Assembly (NCBI RefSeq): GCF_035083965.1
Contig: NC_089735.1
Coordinates: 9,202,001 to 9,266,000 of the forward strand
Direction: 5' to 3'
DNA: 64,000 nt
Source: Branchiostoma lanceolatum
Taxonomy: Eukaryota > Chordata > Leptocardii > Amphioxiformes > Branchiostomatidae
Numbering within the stretch: the stretch's first letter is position 1; each line of letters opens with the position of its first letter. The notes under the pieces were generated by a model that was not told where the DNA came from, made no database searches, and saw only the letters and a list, made by a program, of their open reading frames with translations. The position numbers were made by a program, and so were the translations under genes. Of this stretch, positions 60,242-64,000 are shown in pieces.

Positions 60242-60298
60242 GAACATTATTACATTTCAGAATCAGACTGAACATTATTACATTTCAGAATCAGACTG
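60242..60298. repeat. 28-bp tandem duplication
   Basis: AACATTATTACATTTCAGAA, TCAGACTG is present twice in direct succession with no mismatch seen. Confidence 0.9.
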
Positions 60299-63200
60299 CA
60301 TTGTATCTTGCCTTTGGAATTGAATGCACTGGTTAGATCTGCTGGCAACAATAGCTACAAAACAGATACATTTTTCTTCCTGTTCAACTATTGGATATAC
60401 TATACTGGACACTGACAATGCAATGAGCTGGTAAAAACAGAAGCAAAACATTAAGATCCAAACCAGTAGGAGATTGCACTGCACAGACCGGGAACCGATG
60501 CAATGAAACCTTGTTAGTAAAGATCATACCGAAAATAAAGAAAAAAGAATCTCGAAAGTCGACAGTGCTACAGGACATTCCCCATGTGATGATCTATATA
60601 TATTGGATTTGTGACAACTTGCACATCCCTTGCTGTTAGTAATTTCCCGGATGCACAGCTGTGCTCTTTGATCTTATATAACTTTCTTTCATACGTTTGA
60701 AGGTGTCTCGCCCATGAGCAGTGCTTTAGGTGCAGGTACATAATATCCGTCAAACTTGAAGCGAAATGCTCTGAGAGGGCGCGTAATGCTAAAACATACA
60801 CTGGATAACCCTGTTTTGGTTCTGATGTCATTTATGAATACGTCTAAACTTAATTGAGATATCTACATTCTAGACATATTTTTCGGCTAATAGATGATGA
60901 CAGAACCTTCTATAATATATAAGTTAACTTAAAAATGTAAAAAAAAAATCATCTAGAAGACTAGTTGCCGTCAGAAGACTTCTTTGGTAGCAAAGAAATA
61001 GCAGAAGCTATATCTTTATTTGTATCTGTATAACCGGTATAGCCGCACTTCAGCATCACAACAGCTTTAACACACGAGCTCGCCCAGAAGGCTGAAAATT
61101 CACCAAAGGAATGAACCAGCCAAAGGGGCTCCGAAAGTGATTTGCAGGAACCTCCTTTGACTGGCTGATTCCTAGAAAGTTGTTTAGTATAATGTCCTTT
61201 TTGAAAACAAATTCCTCTGTTCAAGCCAATAATAAAGGAGGCTCGTGGACACCATATAAACTAGGCCAATCACAAAGATGCAGATCGTTCCCTCATGATA
61301 TATTGATGACCGGTCGTCTTGCGCTGAGTGCGCAATGGTTCACCGTCCCACACAGTCACTTTCATGTAAGATACATTTCGCCATTGTGAAATCCACATAA
61401 TCCAACCAAGCCTTCAGAGGATTGAACCAGGACTCGTGCGGATTTTCACAGACTCAGTTCTTATCTGAACCTCTAGAACCAAGGTTGGGAAGAACTTTTT
61501 CCAGTAAACATAAAACAAAGGCGAACGTCCTCGTCGGTATATTCAGAAGCAGTCACTTAAAAGATTGCCTTAGTGGATGGTCATGGCAATGAGTCTGTAA
61601 GAAGTCCAGGACATCTGTCATTTCTCAAGGGCGTTGGTTCTGGAGACAGTGGTAGGTAAGCCGATAAAAATGTCAATATTCATTTATCTATATCTATCTA
61701 TTCATTCATGAATCTTCAAGGTGGTCCATTCAGTTAACTTGGTTAAACTGATGTCCAAGGGAGCCCTTACAAATCAGGATACAAAAGAGGACTGATTAAC
61801 ACAACCTAAATGAATGATTATTAAGTTAAGTTCAGCTAGCAATAATTTAACATAAAGCAGTAATCATCAATCATAGGGGCAAAAATCATACAAACAACTC
61901 AGGACAATTCAAAACAATAACGACTCAAAATCATAAAAATCAGTTAACGGCCTTTGAATATCAATCCCTTAATCATTTTGAGTGACCAATTTAGTGTCTC
62001 TGACGAAGGGATTTTACCCAAAACAAAGGAGCCACCAACAACGTGTTACCTATATCACACTGTACGTAATTCTACATGTTGATACAGGCTATACATATGG
62101 ATATAGTATCCCTTCCAATCATTATGTCCACATCTTAATCATTGGTTGGTACCTTTATCTTTCCTATCATCTAAGCCTACGTGATCCGAAGCACTTTTCA
62201 TCGCCGTCTCGGTATGTATATGTATATCATGAATGTGTGCTTAAAAGCTCTCTCCACCGAGGATTAGACGCTAAAGCCCATTGTAAATGAGCCCGACGAT
62301 TGTATCTACAGTGAGACTGCCACTGCTGTGCCTCTAATCGATGTCTGCCGTATATCTACACAAAGAACCAATCTTCAACTGCAACAGCAAGTGATAGCAT
62401 TGGTAATGACTTAGCTCATTGATGGATGAAGTCACGGTTTCAGGCAAAACAATGGTTTACGCACCACATATTTCAATCAGTCGTCTTCATCTCGAGTACA
62501 ATAAGCCTGGAATTAGTTATCACACAAATCGGGCGTACTATTTTGCAATTGGAAGATGAAATACATGTAGATCTTTTTCCGTGTTTGCTTCACTCACATG
62601 ATATGCAGATTTACTCAATAAGGGCACACGCAGAAAATTTTCTCTTCTCGAAAATGTTGGAAGTCAACATGACACGACGTCTTCGTAGAAAATAGGAACG
62701 CCATGACTAAAAGGCATGAGGGAAAATCCGGACAAGCTTTCAATGGGAATGACATGGCAGCAAATGATATGAAGGCAGCACTCTATTGCCAGACTGTTAT
62801 CCGACATAGTTTCTTGCCATGCAAACATGAACTGAATGGTTTGTTCTGGAATTCGAATTGCCTGTCATGTTTAATATTTATTGCAAAAACAATCAGTGCC
62901 GTCTCATTTGGATGGGCATTAGAAATTGTCTACGATGCTGGCTGTGCATTTTGTCCAAGCTTGGCGTCATATTTAACGCTGGCATTGAGTCCAACGAATT
63001 CTACTTTTCCACGTCAAGCCTGTAAACGTGTGATAAGCGGGAAAACCTACCAATGTCCTCTGGTTCTGAAGGTCAGAGAAGAATCATGCAGAATGGCACA
63101 ATCCCTGAAAAGAGCAGGACAAAATTTCTAGCTTCCATTGAGACATGCAGCAACCTTAATGCTTTTGTGTCTTTTGCAAAAGCATGCTTGCCCCTATTCG

Positions 63201-64000
63201 TAAGCTCTTACATATATCAGATCTGCAGACACGACTTAAAAAACGTTAACTGAATGATACGTAATTTTGGTAGTTTGGTACCTTTGTTTGGTAGTTTTAA
63301 TTTGCTACGTTGAACTTGGAGGAGGTGCTGAAATCGGAACAAACGTAGCCAATCAATACATATATTGGGCATCAATTCTAAGAATGCTGAAGGCTCTCCC
63401 ACTAGTCATTTTTTGAATGACAATACATATTCGGAATGGTTACCGTTATCAGTAAGCTGTTATTGTGCAAAATAGATAGAAGGAAGTTTCTAAAAGCATA
63501 TTGTCGGTGACATTCATCTTTTGCAGATGGACAAACACAAACGGTATACGACTCACGTACATTTTATACGGGTCACGGGAGGTTGAAAAGAATGAGGCTG
63601 GGGACGCATATATTCCTCTGAGGTCATTTTCTACACTGTATTACCTTCGTCGTTTGTACCAAAGAGACACATATAAAGCTATGTCGCATTCAGTCAACAG
63701 CAAATCTCTGCAAGGCACAAAGTAAATTGACCTTCCCGAAAAAGCGCATCAAGGAAATTAGAAAGAATTCGCAATTGCTCGCGGGTTAGGAATTTGCAAT
63801 TATTCTCTGAAACAGATTGCCATAAGGTGTCAGCAGATGAATGAAAGTGTGACAAAGCCGATGAATCGTATCCATTCGTTTGGTATAATTAGGTTGGAAA
63901 TGATGATGTTTGTAAATCACATTCAATTGCATTGCAGCCTCCAGATATTAGCTGTACTCTTTGCTGCTGGTGCACCGAAGTAAATCGATTCATCTTGTCT

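Larger units (their letters stand above)
53087..64000. other. Gene-poor region downstream of the receptor
   Basis: About 11 kb with no gene I can support. It contains a foldback DNA element in two copies (54467-55122, about 57038-57540), a G12 run near 54145, an AAAC-rich tract (59405-59455), a tRNA-like box B (GGGTTCGAATCCC) near 59260, and a 28-bp tandem duplication at about 60242-60298. Open frames at 53588-54004 (-) and 62703-63131 (+) match no family I know. Confidence 0.5.

Noticed and set aside
62703-63131. 142-codon frame on the + strand
   Set aside because: No recognisable domain, splice context or consistent composition; it could not be told apart from a chance open frame.
63525-63725. 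Exon-like start after TTTTGCAG near 63527
   Set aside because: No donor in a useful frame and no family match; the similarity to receptor-like sequence was not convincing.
63930-63985. Short signal-peptide-like stretch (LQILAVLFAAGAPK) at the window end
   Set aside because: It ends in a stop after 14 residues and has no start codon or donor; too short to call.

Overview
This window looks like genomic DNA of an intron-rich invertebrate deuterostome, most probably a cephalochordate (amphioxus, Branchiostoma). The evidence is short exons with GT/AG introns, shuffled extracellular modules (CUB, kringle, GON, sushi), a tandem cluster of trypsin-fold proteases, many short foldback elements, and a tRNA-derived SINE and LINE tails of kinds I associate with amphioxus. 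No database search was possible. Exon models were made by eye from splice sites, phase and domain homology; every model stays in frame across all its exons.

Layout. (1) 1-8473, + strand: the 3' part of a secreted mosaic gene encoding CUB - kringle - kringle - GON - kringle - sushi - a cysteine-containing C-terminal module. (2) 9.8-35.7 kb: a cluster of chymotrypsin-fold serine proteases. There are four complete six-exon genes (11365-16066 +, 18317-21430 -, 25715-28182 +, 31091-33564 +), two orphan first exons killed by stop codons in the signal peptide (16788, 30562), and two orphan promoter copies (about 9826 and 35530). The second and third genes lie head to head inside an inverted duplication; the third and fourth are tandem copies with a period near 5.4 kb. 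All share a proximal promoter module, and three carry tandem repeats of about 50 bp upstream. (3) 37889-53086, + strand: a complete nine-exon Cys-loop receptor subunit most like GABA-A beta subunits, with an unusual glutamate in the pore-lining M2 helix. (4) 53.1-64 kb: mostly non-coding, with a foldback DNA element in two copies and no gene I can support.

The most notable observations are the acidic residue at M2 6' of the receptor, the GON domain embedded between kringles, a protease paralogue that has lost its stop codon and ends inside its own polyadenylation signal, and a foldback transposon inserted in the protease promoter repeats that apparently seeded a later rearrangement.
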